Source: Clostridia bacterium
Lineage (GTDB): Bacteria > Bacillota > Clostridia > Christensenellales > Aristaeellaceae
Reading direction: 5' to 3'
DNA: 64,000 bases
NCBI GenBank assembly: GCA_017527065.1
Contig: JAFXQO010000036.1
Coordinates: forward strand, 1-64,000
Numbering within the stretch: position 1 is the stretch's first letter; each line of letters starts with the position of its first letter. This document shows, one piece after another, positions 42,445-50,663 of the stretch. The position numbers and the translations under genes are program-made. Below the pieces are notes generated by a model. That model searched no databases and had not been told where the DNA came from. It was given only the letters and a program-made list of their open reading frames with translations.

Positions 42445-42972
42445 TTAAACATGACGGTATATGACAGCTCTGCTGTAGCCGGTTACGCCGTCCGTCATCA
42501 GGTTCAGGAATTCCTCGCGCGTGAAGCCGGAGAGGCGGAATATCTCTTCCGGGCGCATGCCGAGCTGCCTTCCGATCTCCGGGATTGATTTGCCCTCGTC
42601 CAGCAGGCGCTTCACGATGGCTTTCATCGGTTCCAGCAGGTGAGTGCCGCGGGCCCGGTTGTGCGTGATCGTACCGTAGACGTCCGCGCTGTCGTCGCCG
42701 TGATGGTCGACGATCACCACGGGCACCTTGCCTCCGAGCTTTGATTTCAGCGGTTCGCGCCCGGCGACCGTCCAGCGGTGAAATCCGTCGATGATGGTGT
42801 AATCCGGCCGGCAGACGATCGGCAGCGTCCAGCCGTTCGACAGGATGGACTGCGTCAGCAATTCCAGGTTGTCTTCACTCACGCGGTTTGGGTTGTAATC
42901 GTTTGCGTGCAGCTTATCCCGGTCAACCCACTGCAGCGTGGAAAGCGGCGCGAACAGATCAATATCAGCCAT
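42445..42972 (-). CDS. ParB/Srx-like domain protein (IbrB-like)
   Basis: The start at 42972 overlaps the preceding PP-loop gene by eight bases and has GAAGGTG upstream. The 175-residue product has the ParB-type fold with NDYNPNRV, the helix ELLTQSILSNGW, and IIDGFHRWTVAG as the GxxR-like active loop, followed by a helix-turn-helix (ISIPEIGRQLGM-like region near 130). IbrB-type proteins accompany PAPS-reductase-like IbrA in phages and enterobacteria. The biochemical role is unclear. Confidence 0.8.
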   Translation of the reverse strand: MADIDLFAPLSTLQWVDRDKLHANDYNPNRVSEDNLELLTQSILSNGWTLPIVCRPDYTIIDGFHRWTVAGREPLKSKLGGKVPVVIVDHHGDDSADVYGTITHNRARGTHLLEPMKAIVKRLLDEGKSIPEIGRQLGMRPEEIFRLSGFTREEFLNLMTDGVTGYSRAVIYRHV

Positions 42973-44110
42973 GCGCGGCACCTTCCTTCGCGGCAGCCTC
43001 TTCGATGCTGATCCTGTAATCGCGGAAGATGTTGTTCCACATGATCCTGAGCACGCGCTTTTTGGGATCGCCGTACAGAAGGGCTTCGTACATGCGCCGG
43101 TAATGCTCGTTGGTCGCAATGCCGAAGGTCTTCTTGTACAGCGTGCGCCAGTGTTTGAGCCCCTGCCGCGTGTCAGGAGGAATCAGATCGTTGGGCGTGA
43201 AAAGCAGCTGCTCCAGAAGACGGCGGTAGTCCTTCTGGTTCGCGTCCGCTTCGAGCTCCTGCCGCTTCTCGGTGGAGCGCCTGAACATCTCGCTGTCCCA
43301 GTACAGCAGGGCCAGGTATGCGTTCGGTTCCCTGCGCTCGATGCGCTTCCACAGATCGTGATCCGTTTCCGCGACCCAGCGCAAGCCTTGCGTGCTCATG
43401 TCCCCGAAGAAGCAGCACAGGCGAAGCTGGTTCTTTTTCACGCCCGCCTCGTACAGCCTCATGTAGATGTCAGGGAATTCGAGATGACGCTCCTTGATGT
43501 ACAGCCAGACGTCGTTATCCTTCCAGTCGTAGATCGGATAGAAGCAGTTGCCGAGCTTGCTGGTGTCCATATGCGCGACGCAGGAAAGGCGTGTGATCGA
43601 TTCCGACGTTCTGAGCCCGACCATCTGGATCCCGTCCGCGAAGGCGATCTGGCAGAAGGTCTGGTAATTCATCTGGCCCGGGTATTCGAGGTACGGGCTG
43701 TGCATCACCGCGAAGGGCGGAGGCTGCCGCATCCAGATATCCTCTTTGCCAGGCTCCCAGGTGATCCAGCTTTCCGTGCTTGACAGGTGATCGATCACTG
43801 ACACCTGTTTGAACGGCAGGCAGAACCAGATAAAAGCGGCGCCAGCGGAAATGAATTTCTTCCGCCAGCGCATGGCCGCGTCTACCATGGATGGATACAG
43901 GCCCTCTTCGTCGATGAAGATCACCGTGAGCTGTTTCGGGTCGATCTCGCCGGCCTTGATCAGGTCGTAGGTGATCGACGACATGCACAGGCTGTCCTTG
44001 CCGCACGAGAAGCTCAGGTAGATTTTGCATCCGTTGGCAAAGGCGTTTCGGATGCGCTGCTTTGCCGCGGCCAGCACGTCGATTGATCCTTCAATCCGTC
44101 TGAAAGGCAT
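42965..44110 (-). CDS. PAPS reductase-like PP-loop protein with DUF3440-type C-terminus (IbrA-like)
   Basis: ATG 44110 with GGGAGGTG upstream starts a 381-residue protein. IYLSFSCGKDSLCM (SxGKDS) is the ATP pyrophosphatase loop, VIFIDEEGLYPSM follows, and the Cys pair in RLCCFFGD lies in the middle. The second half carries the long C-terminal region known from IbrA. Members resemble DndC and CysH, which activate or transfer sulfur. It stands between two ParB-like genes. Confidence 0.83.
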   Translation of the reverse strand: MPFRRIEGSIDVLAAAKQRIRNAFANGCKIYLSFSCGKDSLCMSSITYDLIKAGEIDPKQLTVIFIDEEGLYPSMVDAAMRWRKKFISAGAAFIWFCLPFKQVSVIDHLSSTESWITWEPGKEDIWMRQPPPFAVMHSPYLEYPGQMNYQTFCQIAFADGIQMVGLRTSESITRLSCVAHMDTSKLGNCFYPIYDWKDNDVWLYIKERHLEFPDIYMRLYEAGVKKNQLRLCCFFGDMSTQGLRWVAETDHDLWKRIERREPNAYLALLYWDSEMFRRSTEKRQELEADANQKDYRRLLEQLLFTPNDLIPPDTRQGLKHWRTLYKKTFGIATNEHYRRMYEALLYGDPKKRVLRIMWNNIFRDYRISIEEAAAKEGAAHG

Positions 44111-44111
44111 G

Positions 44112-44747
44112 TCACACACCTCCCAGCAGGATCTTCTCTCCGCACTTCGGGCAGATAATGAATCGCTGTTGCTGCTGTGCTTCGTCTTGCACCGGTGCCG
44201 CGCTCTGAGGCGTCGCAGGAGGCGTTGCAACAGGGCTGTAGGCCGCGTCCGGTGCAGCGGCAGGGGAAGCATAGTCGCTCCGTTCCCTGCGGGCCAGAGC
44301 GTCGATATCCTGCGGTTCGAATACGCCGTAGTTCGATATTATATCATCGGCCTCCGTCATGGAAGCCGTAAGTGTTTTCAGCAGCGCCTCGTCCCATCCG
44401 GGGATGTCGGTGTCTCCGGCCAGTTCCTGCAGGATGGCGTCGAAGGCGTCCATGTCGGTCAGGCCCAGATCGTATACGCGGTTGTCGGCCAGCATCAGCT
44501 TTTTCTTCCGCGCTTCGGTAAGCCCCTCGTAGACGTAGCACTCGGCTTCTTTCCAGCCGAGTTCCTCCATGGCCGTCAGCATGCCGTTGCCGACCAGGAC
44601 GGTGTATTCATCGTCCAGCACCATGGGACGCGTCTGCCCGAACATGGTCAGGCTGCGCATCATCTCGTCGATCTGCTTCTTCGGATGATGCCGGATATTG
44701 ATCTTCGGCCGCTTCAGCTGATCGATGGGAATGATTGTGATTCTCAT
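44112..44747 (-). CDS. ParB-like nuclease-domain protein with C-terminal zinc ribbon
   Basis: The 211-residue protein starts at 44747 with GGGAGGTG before it. It has a ParB N-terminal domain (PIDQLKRPKINIRHHP, then TVLVGNGMLTAMEELGW as the active loop), an Ala/Pro-rich linker and a C-terminal zinc-ribbon half (FIICPKCGEKILL). It overlaps the upstream PP-loop gene by four bases, which indicates a functional pair. Confidence 0.82.
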   Translation of the reverse strand: MRITIIPIDQLKRPKINIRHHPKKQIDEMMRSLTMFGQTRPMVLDDEYTVLVGNGMLTAMEELGWKEAECYVYEGLTEARKKKLMLADNRVYDLGLTDMDAFDAILQELAGDTDIPGWDEALLKTLTASMTEADDIISNYGVFEPQDIDALARRERSDYASPAAAPDAAYSPVATPPATPQSAAPVQDEAQQQQRFIICPKCGEKILLGGV

Positions 44748-45526
44748 GCGCGCACCTCCCTCAGGAAGGCGGCGGCGCTGGGAATCTTCCGGGCCGCGTC
44801 GACGATGATCGAGGGATCGATCTCGTAGACTTCCCGGTATCCCTGTTCCAGGCTGTCGCAGTAATCGCGTTCCGGCCATGCGTGCGTGCCCTGGATGAAA
44901 CCGTCCTTCCAGCCATAGATCGGCGGAAGGGCGAGACGGTGATAGTGGATGTAGCCCAGCAGAATTTCATGCGGCCAGTCCGCGATCGGCGCGAAGCGCG
45001 TCTCGCCGGTGTTCTTCTTGATGGTGAACTCATCGCCGCAGACGTTCCCGTCGATTGTGCGGTGTCCCACCAGCAGCACATCCAGATTGTTGTCGAAGAA
45101 CATGCGGGCGAATGGGCGGCGCTGGCTGATCTGGTGCCACCGCTGGCCGATCATGCCGCGGGCGAAGATCAGCTCAGGGTGCTCAACCAGCAGATCGAGG
45201 CCGTAGCCGGTGTGCATCATCTTCACGCCTTCCGGTTTGTTGGCCTCGCACCAGCGAATGAACGCCGGGTAGTCCAGGTCGCAGTAGGCGAAGTAGCCTT
45301 CGTGGACGCCGGCCTTTTCGCACAGATCTGCGAGGACGATGCTGTCCTTGCCTCCAGACCACGCGTAAGCGGCATGCCGGCCGCGCGCAGCGCTGCGGAT
45401 TCGCTCTGTCGCCGTCTCCGCGAAGGCTCCAACCTCTTCCGGCGTCACCAGAGATTCTATATTGGCCAGGGCGTCGAGCCACTCTCCATTGGCTGTACGG
45501 TGCTTTGAGCCGATGACCTTTTTCAC
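44744..45526 (-). CDS. PAPS reductase family PP-loop protein
   Basis: Translation begins at GTG 45526, overlapping the transporter stop codon, with AAGGTGG upstream. The 260-residue protein has AYAWSGGKDSIVLADLCEKA as PP-loop and GHRTIDGNVCGDE and FAPIADWPHEILLGY downstream, as in phosphoadenosine phosphosulfate reductase-like phage proteins. It probably adenylates or reduces a sulfur compound, or transfers sulfur to a nucleotide or nucleic acid. The classic CysH C-terminal Cys signature is not evident. Confidence 0.85.
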   Translation of the reverse strand: MKKVIGSKHRTANGEWLDALANIESLVTPEEVGAFAETATERIRSAARGRHAAYAWSGGKDSIVLADLCEKAGVHEGYFAYCDLDYPAFIRWCEANKPEGVKMMHTGYGLDLLVEHPELIFARGMIGQRWHQISQRRPFARMFFDNNLDVLLVGHRTIDGNVCGDEFTIKKNTGETRFAPIADWPHEILLGYIHYHRLALPPIYGWKDGFIQGTHAWPERDYCDSLEQGYREVYEIDPSIIVDAARKIPSAAAFLREVRA

Positions 45527-46524
45527 GAGGCCACCTTCTTCCGTTTCTCCCACAGGTTCCAGCCGATGGCGAACAGGATGCCCGCGCCGACGAAGTAGAT
45601 GCGCACCGAGGCCATCAGCGTCCACATGCCCATGACGCCCAGCGGAATCAGCACGGCCCAGAAAAGAATCAGACCGGCGTTGATTGCCAGCCCGACCTTT
45701 TTCCCGAAGGCGATATAGATGCTGTACATGGAGGAGGACAGGGTAGAGGCGCCGATGATCGTGATCAGAAACGCCTTGATGATGTTTAGCGCCGGCGTGA
45801 ATTGCGCCCAAGCCAGAAGGAAGATGATCGCCATATAGACGCCGAAGAACACGCCGCCCAGTGTGAACGCCCTTTTGACGTTCACGGTGCGGGTGCCGTC
45901 TTCGTTCGCGTCATTGTAGTTGAGTATCTCGAAAAAGTACGGATATGTGAACGGTCCCGGAAGCAGCAGGATCGCTTTCCAGATGCCGGTCTTCATGCTG
46001 TCCGCGTCGGCTACCATTGGGATGGCGTTGTAGCTGCTGCGTGAATGAATCATGGCTGCTATGGTGACGGCCAGTGCCAGCAGATAGACGATGATCCAGC
46101 CGAAGCCGTCTGTCAGTACGTTTCGGATCATGCCGTACTTCAGCAGGATCAGCAGGAAAACGGCCGCCATGACGTAGGCGATGATCATTCCGAAGTTTTC
46201 GCCCATCGGCGTGTCGGCGAATATGGTCTGTGTGCCGTTCATACTCAGCCATGCTTGGAAGACGCACATCAGGCCGCAGATCCATTTCATGATCTTCGAG
46301 CCGAACACTTCCCGAACCTTCGGGATCTTCAGGGCCACAGCGCCGAACAGGATGCAGGCCACGACGTTTCCGAACACCCAGATTAGGGACGGGATGATGC
46401 CGTACGTCTGCGTCATGGTGACGCCGTTCATCAATGAGCCGATGCCGGCCCAGGTCGCGCAGATGGAGAGCGCGTAATACAGCGTGGGGTTTGATTTGAA
46501 CCGTTGTGTTATTGTGGATAACAT
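45523..46524 (-). CDS. Multi-pass membrane transporter-like protein
   Basis: The 333-residue protein has about ten hydrophobic segments, beginning with LYYALSICATWAGIGSLMNG, a discontinuous helix pattern seen in LeuT-fold/SSS or APC transporters. It is shorter than typical members (450-550 residues). AAGGAGG precedes the ATG. The gene is coupled by overlap to the first PP-loop gene, so it may import the substrate used by the cassette. A transporter in a phage late operon is unusual. Confidence 0.72.
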   Translation of the reverse strand: MLSTITQRFKSNPTLYYALSICATWAGIGSLMNGVTMTQTYGIIPSLIWVFGNVVACILFGAVALKIPKVREVFGSKIMKWICGLMCVFQAWLSMNGTQTIFADTPMGENFGMIIAYVMAAVFLLILLKYGMIRNVLTDGFGWIIVYLLALAVTIAAMIHSRSSYNAIPMVADADSMKTGIWKAILLLPGPFTYPYFFEILNYNDANEDGTRTVNVKRAFTLGGVFFGVYMAIIFLLAWAQFTPALNIIKAFLITIIGASTLSSSMYSIYIAFGKKVGLAINAGLILFWAVLIPLGVMGMWTLMASVRIYFVGAGILFAIGWNLWEKRKKVAS

Positions 46525-46664
46525 GTGAATCCTCCTTAAGATCGGTCATGCGAACCTGGCGATGTTCGCGTTGATAACCTCCGCGTAAGGAGCGCCGCGG
46601 AGCCGATATAACCTCCTTCCCCGGTTATTTGCTATGATCGGATTCAGGCAGGACATACAGAAAA
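46525..46664 (-). promoter_or_regulatory. Structured 5' leader of the transporter/PP-loop/ParB cassette
   Basis: Between the hairpin at 46665-46688 and the transporter start the minus strand forms three successive short stems: ATAACC with GGTTAT, CTCCGCG with CGCGGAG, and GCGAAC with GTTCGC, then AAGGAGG. Such dense structure is typical of riboswitch or antitermination leaders. It matches no class that can be named by eye. Confidence 0.45.
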
Positions 46665-46688
46665 CGCGCGCCCTCTTTCAGGCGCGCG
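46665..46688 (-). terminator. Terminator directly after the late promoter
   Basis: An eight-base GC stem (46665-46672 with 46681-46688) with an eight-base loop is followed on the minus strand by TTTTCTG. It ends the upstream early genes, but it also lies within 35 bases of the promoter at 46703-46731, so any transcript from that promoter must pass it. Confidence 0.82.
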
Positions 46689-46702
46689 AATTCACTGTAG
46701 AA

Positions 46703-46731
46703 ATCATACCATAGGTTTCCGGAACTGTCAA
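46703..46731 (-). promoter_or_regulatory. Strong leftward promoter before the late region
   Basis: On the minus strand TTGACA (46726-46731), a 17-base spacer and TATGAT (46703-46708) form a near-perfect promoter. It is placed between the early/middle genes and the cassette, terminase and structural genes, so it is the best late-promoter candidate in the window. Confidence 0.82.
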
Positions 46732-46764
46732 GGAAGCCAAACGGAAGCCATTCGGAAGTATTTG

Positions 46765-47175
46765 TCAAGCCTTTTTGCCGTGCATGTACGGCCGAGCCCG
46801 GTTGATCTCCATCTTCCGGATGATCTCATTGCCCAATTCGATGCCCAGCCAGCCGCACATATCAAACACGCGGATGCAGATGTCGGCCAGTTCCTCAGCC
46901 AGTCCCGCGTTGTCGCCGTGTTGCACGGCGCGAACCGCCTCGCCGACCTCGCTGCCGATCAACGCCAGCTTCGACAGCTTCATTTGCGTGCTGTGTGCTT
47001 CGAGTTCAAGCCCCATGGAAATGAGGGCTTGCTCTGTGGTCTTGCTGTTGTCATAGAAGCCGTGTTCAAAGGCGTTCCTGTATGCCTCCCGGCACAGGCC
47101 ATTGATGCCGAGTTTGGCACAGCACACCAGGGATTGATCAAGGTTTAAGCTCATGGCCGGCATGTCCTCACTCAT
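46765..47175 (-). CDS. MazG-like nucleotide pyrophosphohydrolase
   Basis: Start 47175 has GGAGGAAAG at good spacing and overlaps the preceding gene by eight bases. The 136-residue product has KLALIGSEVGEAVRAVQHGD and ELADICIRVFDMCGW, the ExxE..ExxD metal motif of all-alpha NTP pyrophosphatases. It may clear non-canonical or signalling nucleotides during infection. Confidence 0.82.
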   Translation of the reverse strand: MSEDMPAMSLNLDQSLVCCAKLGINGLCREAYRNAFEHGFYDNSKTTEQALISMGLELEAHSTQMKLSKLALIGSEVGEAVRAVQHGDNAGLAEELADICIRVFDMCGWLGIELGNEIIRKMEINRARPYMHGKKA

Positions 47176-47488
47176 TTGTCTTTCCTCCATTCTGGCTGGC
47201 CGCGGCGCGGCTCAGCTTGTATATCGTCTTCTTGAGTTCATCGTTTTCCCTCTGGAGCTGCTTGATACGCCTGGCGTATCGGTCACGATCATGACACGCC
47301 TTGTTCAGCCGGCGCTGATCGGCGCGATGGGCGATACGCTCCGCATCCAGCAGAGCGGATATGTTGGTCATCATGTATTCCTCCCGCATTTTCTCTAGCT
47401 TGTAAATGAGTTGCTCCTCAAATGGCACATCTTCCAATCCACCCACAATTGGAACAACGTGGAATATGACTTGATCTTCCTCCGGCAT
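47168..47488 (-). CDS. Hypothetical coiled-coil protein
   Basis: The 106-residue product is dominated by charged helices (RDRYARRIKQLQRENDELKK). No catalytic motif. It overlaps the MazG-like gene by eight bases and lies five bases downstream of the DUF551-type gene. Confidence 0.7.
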   Translation of the reverse strand: MPEEDQVIFHVVPIVGGLEDVPFEEQLIYKLEKMREEYMMTNISALLDAERIAHRADQRRLNKACHDRDRYARRIKQLQRENDELKKTIYKLSRAAASQNGGKTNE

Positions 47489-47492
47489 GTCG

Positions 47493-48110
47493 TCACGGCC
47501 TTTCTGGTAAGGGCATCCACCAGCGAATGCTGTCCTTCACGCTGCCGTTCCAATGACCGGGTGACATATCGTCGGTGGCGTAATACTTCGCGGTGCACAC
47601 GGTGCCCGTATTTGTGCAGACAATGTAGGAGCCAGTTCGCCCCGGCCTGTATTGGCTGACGTTGATCCACTGGCCGAATTGCGGCGAGGCGGAGGTTTCT
47701 TCCTGTGCTGTCACGCGGCAGGTCGGGAGCGGTTGCCCATCATAGGACATAGGTCTGTCGAAATTGACCGTAATGCCGCCTTCGGGGAAATCATGCCATG
47801 AACGCGTGTAGCGGAGCACTTCATACACGTTCCATGCCCTGTACCAATACTCGTCTTTCATGACATCGGGCATATTGTAACCGTTTCGTCCATAGATCAG
47901 GCACGCGGCCAGGTTCAGCGCATCGTTCGCATCGTCTCTGCGTCGGCAGAAGTCGCCGGTGTCCATAGCAGACAGAGGCAGCAGCATCTCCGTGATGCGG
48001 AAGAACTGCCCGAGTTTCAGCCGGGCGAACAGCTCACACGCCATTTCGATAATGTACTCCTGGTCTGGCGTCAGGCTGAGGATGTATCGTTCGTCCTGTA
48101 CGTCACTCAT
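47493..48110 (-). CDS. Phage protein with DUF551-type C-terminus
   Basis: The 205-residue product has an N-terminal helical part (DQEYIIEMACELFARLKLG) and a C-terminal DUF551-like module with WINVSQYRPGRTGSYIVC and the closing RWWMPLPERP. DUF551 modules are common in phages and have no known activity. It overlaps the upstream zinc-ribbon gene by four bases. Confidence 0.75.
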   Translation of the reverse strand: MSDVQDERYILSLTPDQEYIIEMACELFARLKLGQFFRITEMLLPLSAMDTGDFCRRRDDANDALNLAACLIYGRNGYNMPDVMKDEYWYRAWNVYEVLRYTRSWHDFPEGGITVNFDRPMSYDGQPLPTCRVTAQEETSASPQFGQWINVSQYRPGRTGSYIVCTNTGTVCTAKYYATDDMSPGHWNGSVKDSIRWWMPLPERP

Positions 48111-48397
48111 CTTTCATCCTCCTGTTCCAGTTGTTCGCCCGTTTCAATGACAAACGATGTCATGCCGCAACATGGGCACTCGAGTTGTTTCAGCAAGGTC
48201 GTCGCAGGTCGAACACATATCCAGCGTTTCAGACACTTCAAGCAAATGACCTCAGATACTCGATGGGGAAGATTTGTCTCGATGGGGATGATGTCTCCAA
48301 TACTGTCATCCTGGCGTTTTCCCATTCCCTCACATATGGGGCAGACCTGCCGCCCCTCCGGGATGTCGCGGCCACAGCACACGCAGCGCTCACTCAA
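48107..48397 (-). CDS. Zinc-ribbon protein
   Basis: Translation starts at TTG 48397, eight bases after GGAGG. The 96-residue product has CVCCG and CPIC in the first half and CLKC with CPCC in the second, so it likely holds two zinc ribbons. DNA or protein binding is possible; the role is unknown. Confidence 0.7.
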   Translation of the reverse strand: MSERCVCCGRDIPEGRQVCPICEGMGKRQDDSIGDIIPIETNLPHRVSEVICLKCLKRWICVRPATTLLKQLECPCCGMTSFVIETGEQLEQEDER

Positions 48398-48403
48398 TCG
48401 GCG

Positions 48404-48685
48404 TCACCTCCCATCAAGCTTTGCCCCGCATCGCTGGCAGTAATTCCAATCGGTGCTGACGTAGGCCATGCAATTTGAGCATAGTTCATCTGCTCGCCAG
48501 ATAACTATTTTTGCGCCTGGCTTAAAAGGATTCACATGGATGCTTTTTGCGTGAACCACCGGCGCAGCATCGACGGCCGGAGCTTCCTGCATGAGTTTTC
48601 GCGCCCCTCCGGGCGGGCCATTATGGGCGGCGTCGTAGGCGGCAAGTAATGCGGACCGTGAAATCATGTCATCATTCTGAATCAT
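48404..48685 (-). CDS. Zinc-ribbon phage protein
   Basis: Start 48685 is the first with a plausible site (GAGGCGAGA). The 93-residue product has the pattern MISRSALLAAYDAAHNG, then EAPAVDAAPVVHAK, and a C-terminal CSNC/CQRCG ribbon. It is a widespread small phage protein of gut Clostridia without assigned function. Confidence 0.72.
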   Translation of the reverse strand: MIQNDDMISRSALLAAYDAAHNGPPGGARKLMQEAPAVDAAPVVHAKSIHVNPFKPGAKIVIWRADELCSNCMAYVSTDWNYCQRCGAKLDGR

Positions 48686-49122
48686 AGTTCTCGCCTCCAT
48701 CTGGTTTTCATTTCGTCCAACTGCATTTCTGTCTGCTCGTATCGCTGACCCGTCCAATGCGTTCCTCCAGCCGGCCCGTCACAAATCCAGTTTGATGCCC
48801 TGAGGCTTGTTCCTGGCTCACTCTCTCGTGTGTAGGTAATAATGCGCTTATATCCCAGTGCTTTCGCGGCGCGACAGGCTGCTCCATACAACATCGTGCA
48901 GGCATTACGCGTTCCGTCCGTGCAACAGCGGTTGACCTCCAATGTTAGGCCGTCGTCCAAATACCGCGATATCGGCCTCCCAACTATGCACACGCCACAC
49001 AATCTGTCACCATCAAAACAGGCAATAGAATACTTGTGTCCGACAGGAGGCTTGTTATGACGGTGATTGAGTTTCACGAAATCACAGGCTGTTGCAAAGT
49101 TGCAGGGACGCAATTCGAGCAT
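48682..49122 (-). CDS. XF1762 family protein (GNAT-like)
   Basis: The 146-residue product matches a conserved phage family: LRPCNFATACDFVKLNHRHN, GDRLCGVCIVGRP, LDDGLTLEVNRCCTDGT and CRAAKALGYKRIITYT. The fold resembles N-acetyltransferases. Its target is unknown, but members recur in early phage regions and could modify a host protein. Confidence 0.82.
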   Translation of the reverse strand: MLELRPCNFATACDFVKLNHRHNKPPVGHKYSIACFDGDRLCGVCIVGRPISRYLDDGLTLEVNRCCTDGTRNACTMLYGAACRAAKALGYKRIITYTRESEPGTSLRASNWICDGPAGGTHWTGQRYEQTEMQLDEMKTRWRREL

Positions 49123-49128
49123 GTGTTC

Positions 49129-49380
49129 TTACCTCCGTCTGAAATCGCCGCTTCTGGGGCAGGTAGCAAAGTGTGATATATACCCGACGCCTGTAGCCTC
49201 ATTCAAATCTCCGCTCAGCTCCGCGCTGACCACTTCGCCGTTCGGCGTGACGATCTTCTGCTGACCGCCCGGCTTTTTCCAGTAGGTGACCTGCTCCGGA
49301 TCACAGGGCATTGACTTACCGGCAGGTGTTGGAATCCAAATGATTGGTGCGCCGCAGCCTCGGCAGGAAACGATTTTCAC
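49129..49380 (-). CDS. Small CxxCG protein, paralogue of the gene at 58415
   Basis: The 83-residue product has CRGCGAPIIWI, an MPCDPEQVTYW segment, then IVTPNGEVVSAELSGDLNEA and a TGVGYISHFATCP ending. The gene at 58415-58693 shares this whole pattern. The function is unknown; the Cys pairs suggest zinc. Confidence 0.72.
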   Translation of the reverse strand: MKIVSCRGCGAPIIWIPTPAGKSMPCDPEQVTYWKKPGGQQKIVTPNGEVVSAELSGDLNEATGVGYISHFATCPRSGDFRRR

Positions 49381-49811
49381 TTCTGATGCACCTCCTCATA
49401 CTTTTGTAACCTCAGCCTGCGGCGAATGGCCTCATTTCGCAGTGCCTTGTTGTGCGCGTTCTTCCCGGAAAACCTATACCCATCCGTGAAAGGGATGCCG
49501 CAGGTGAGCAAGGTTGTTTCTGCATGATCGATAGCGGAAAGGATCTCTTTTGCGTCATCCCGTCCCAGAAAATCTCTGGATGTATATATCGACACGTCGC
49601 ACTCAATCCACGCGACGCCCCAGTCACCGCAGGCACTGTAGCCCTTGTCATTTGTGGAAACGCGCGCCCAGCATTGTACGTAATAACCGCTTCCCAGTAT
49701 TTGTGCTCCATAAAATGAGTAATCTTCATCGATGGATTTTTCTGAATCCCACACCCAGCCGTTACGACCCAAGAGACAAAGCCAGCTGAGACTGCCGTGA
49801 TTATTCATCAT
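49377..49811 (-). CDS. Hypothetical phage protein
   Basis: Start 49811 follows AAGGGTGG. The 144-residue product (SLSWLCLLGRNGWVWDSEKS, then RDDAKEILSAIDHAETTLL) has a beta-rich first half with several Trp and Tyr and a helical, basic C-terminus. No family is recognised. It overlaps the upstream gene by 11 bases. Confidence 0.68.
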   Translation of the reverse strand: MMNNHGSLSWLCLLGRNGWVWDSEKSIDEDYSFYGAQILGSGYYVQCWARVSTNDKGYSACGDWGVAWIECDVSIYTSRDFLGRDDAKEILSAIDHAETTLLTCGIPFTDGYRFSGKNAHNKALRNEAIRRRLRLQKYEEVHQK

Positions 49812-50028
49812 GATTACCACCCTTTTTTCTTTTGCTGTCATACTTTTCAGTACATATCCCGCAGAGCAGACCGACGTGCCGCCGATGAAACCCGGCTGCA
49901 CGAATTGCTGTCGCTGCACCATGGATCCGGATATTCCGATCTTCATCGCCAGTGTGGTATACTTCCATATATCCGCATTGGTCGCATTCTACGACATATT
50001 CATATACCTTCATTGTCTTTACGGCCAT
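49801..50028 (-). CDS. Small zinc-ribbon-like protein
   Basis: The 75-residue product has CDQCG near residue 15 and LCGIC near residue 55, with HTGDE and HRRH between them. AAGGAAGG precedes the ATG. Function unknown. Confidence 0.65.
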   Translation of the reverse strand: MAVKTMKVYEYVVECDQCGYMEVYHTGDEDRNIRIHGAATAIRAAGFHRRHVGLLCGICTEKYDSKRKKGGNHDE

Positions 50029-50663
50029 GGTGTCGCCTTCCTTTGCTCATCTGTCGGTCGTTTAGTCCAGCACCTCCACGTCCGGTTGTATTCTTCGCAT
50101 TCAAACTTTTTGCAACCATGATATGTGATGAAGAACAAGTAATTCGTGCCGGTGTCTGGATGTATTGAGCTAACATCGATTTCCAAAGGGAACAGATTCC
50201 ATGTCACACCCTGATGTTCTTCAACCCAGAGGACGGTGCCGGCTTCAAGGGCTGTAACCTCGGCGACATTCATTACCCTCGGTTCCTGCGCCTTCAGCAC
50301 TTCATACGCCTCCTTGGCATCGGCCTCCACCTCCCCGAAATTCCTGCAGTCCCGCATTAGACGCTCATACAGCGCGGAATCCAATCCTTCCAATGCATCA
50401 AAGGCATAGAGCGTTTTACCCCAGTAAAGATGGGCCACGTCGCCCCGAATATCGTAGGCTCTGCCGTTGATGATCGTGACGAAGTGTCCCTCGCAAGGTT
50501 CATAGGCGATGACCGCGTCATAATCGCCAAACCGCTCCCAGAGGATCCGTGCGAACCAGTAGCAGCACCCGTTCAGAAACACGTCCTCGCTGCCGCGGAA
50601 TTTGGCGATGAACCTCAGCACTTCTTCATGCAGGGCTATGCACTTCCGCTCTTCTTCACTCAT
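50019..50663 (-). CDS. Conserved hypothetical phage protein
   Basis: The 214-residue product has an N-terminal part with NGCCYWFARILWERFGDYDA and EGHFVTIINGRAYDIRGDV, conserved in many phages of gut Firmicutes. It resembles small papain-like or structural folds (Cys, His and Asp in order), but this is not certain. The second half is joined by a helix (KEAYEVLKAQE). Confidence 0.7.
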   Translation of the reverse strand: MSEEERKCIALHEEVLRFIAKFRGSEDVFLNGCCYWFARILWERFGDYDAVIAYEPCEGHFVTIINGRAYDIRGDVAHLYWGKTLYAFDALEGLDSALYERLMRDCRNFGEVEADAKEAYEVLKAQEPRVMNVAEVTALEAGTVLWVEEHQGVTWNLFPLEIDVSSIHPDTGTNYLFFITYHGCKKFECEEYNRTWRCWTKRPTDEQRKATPWP

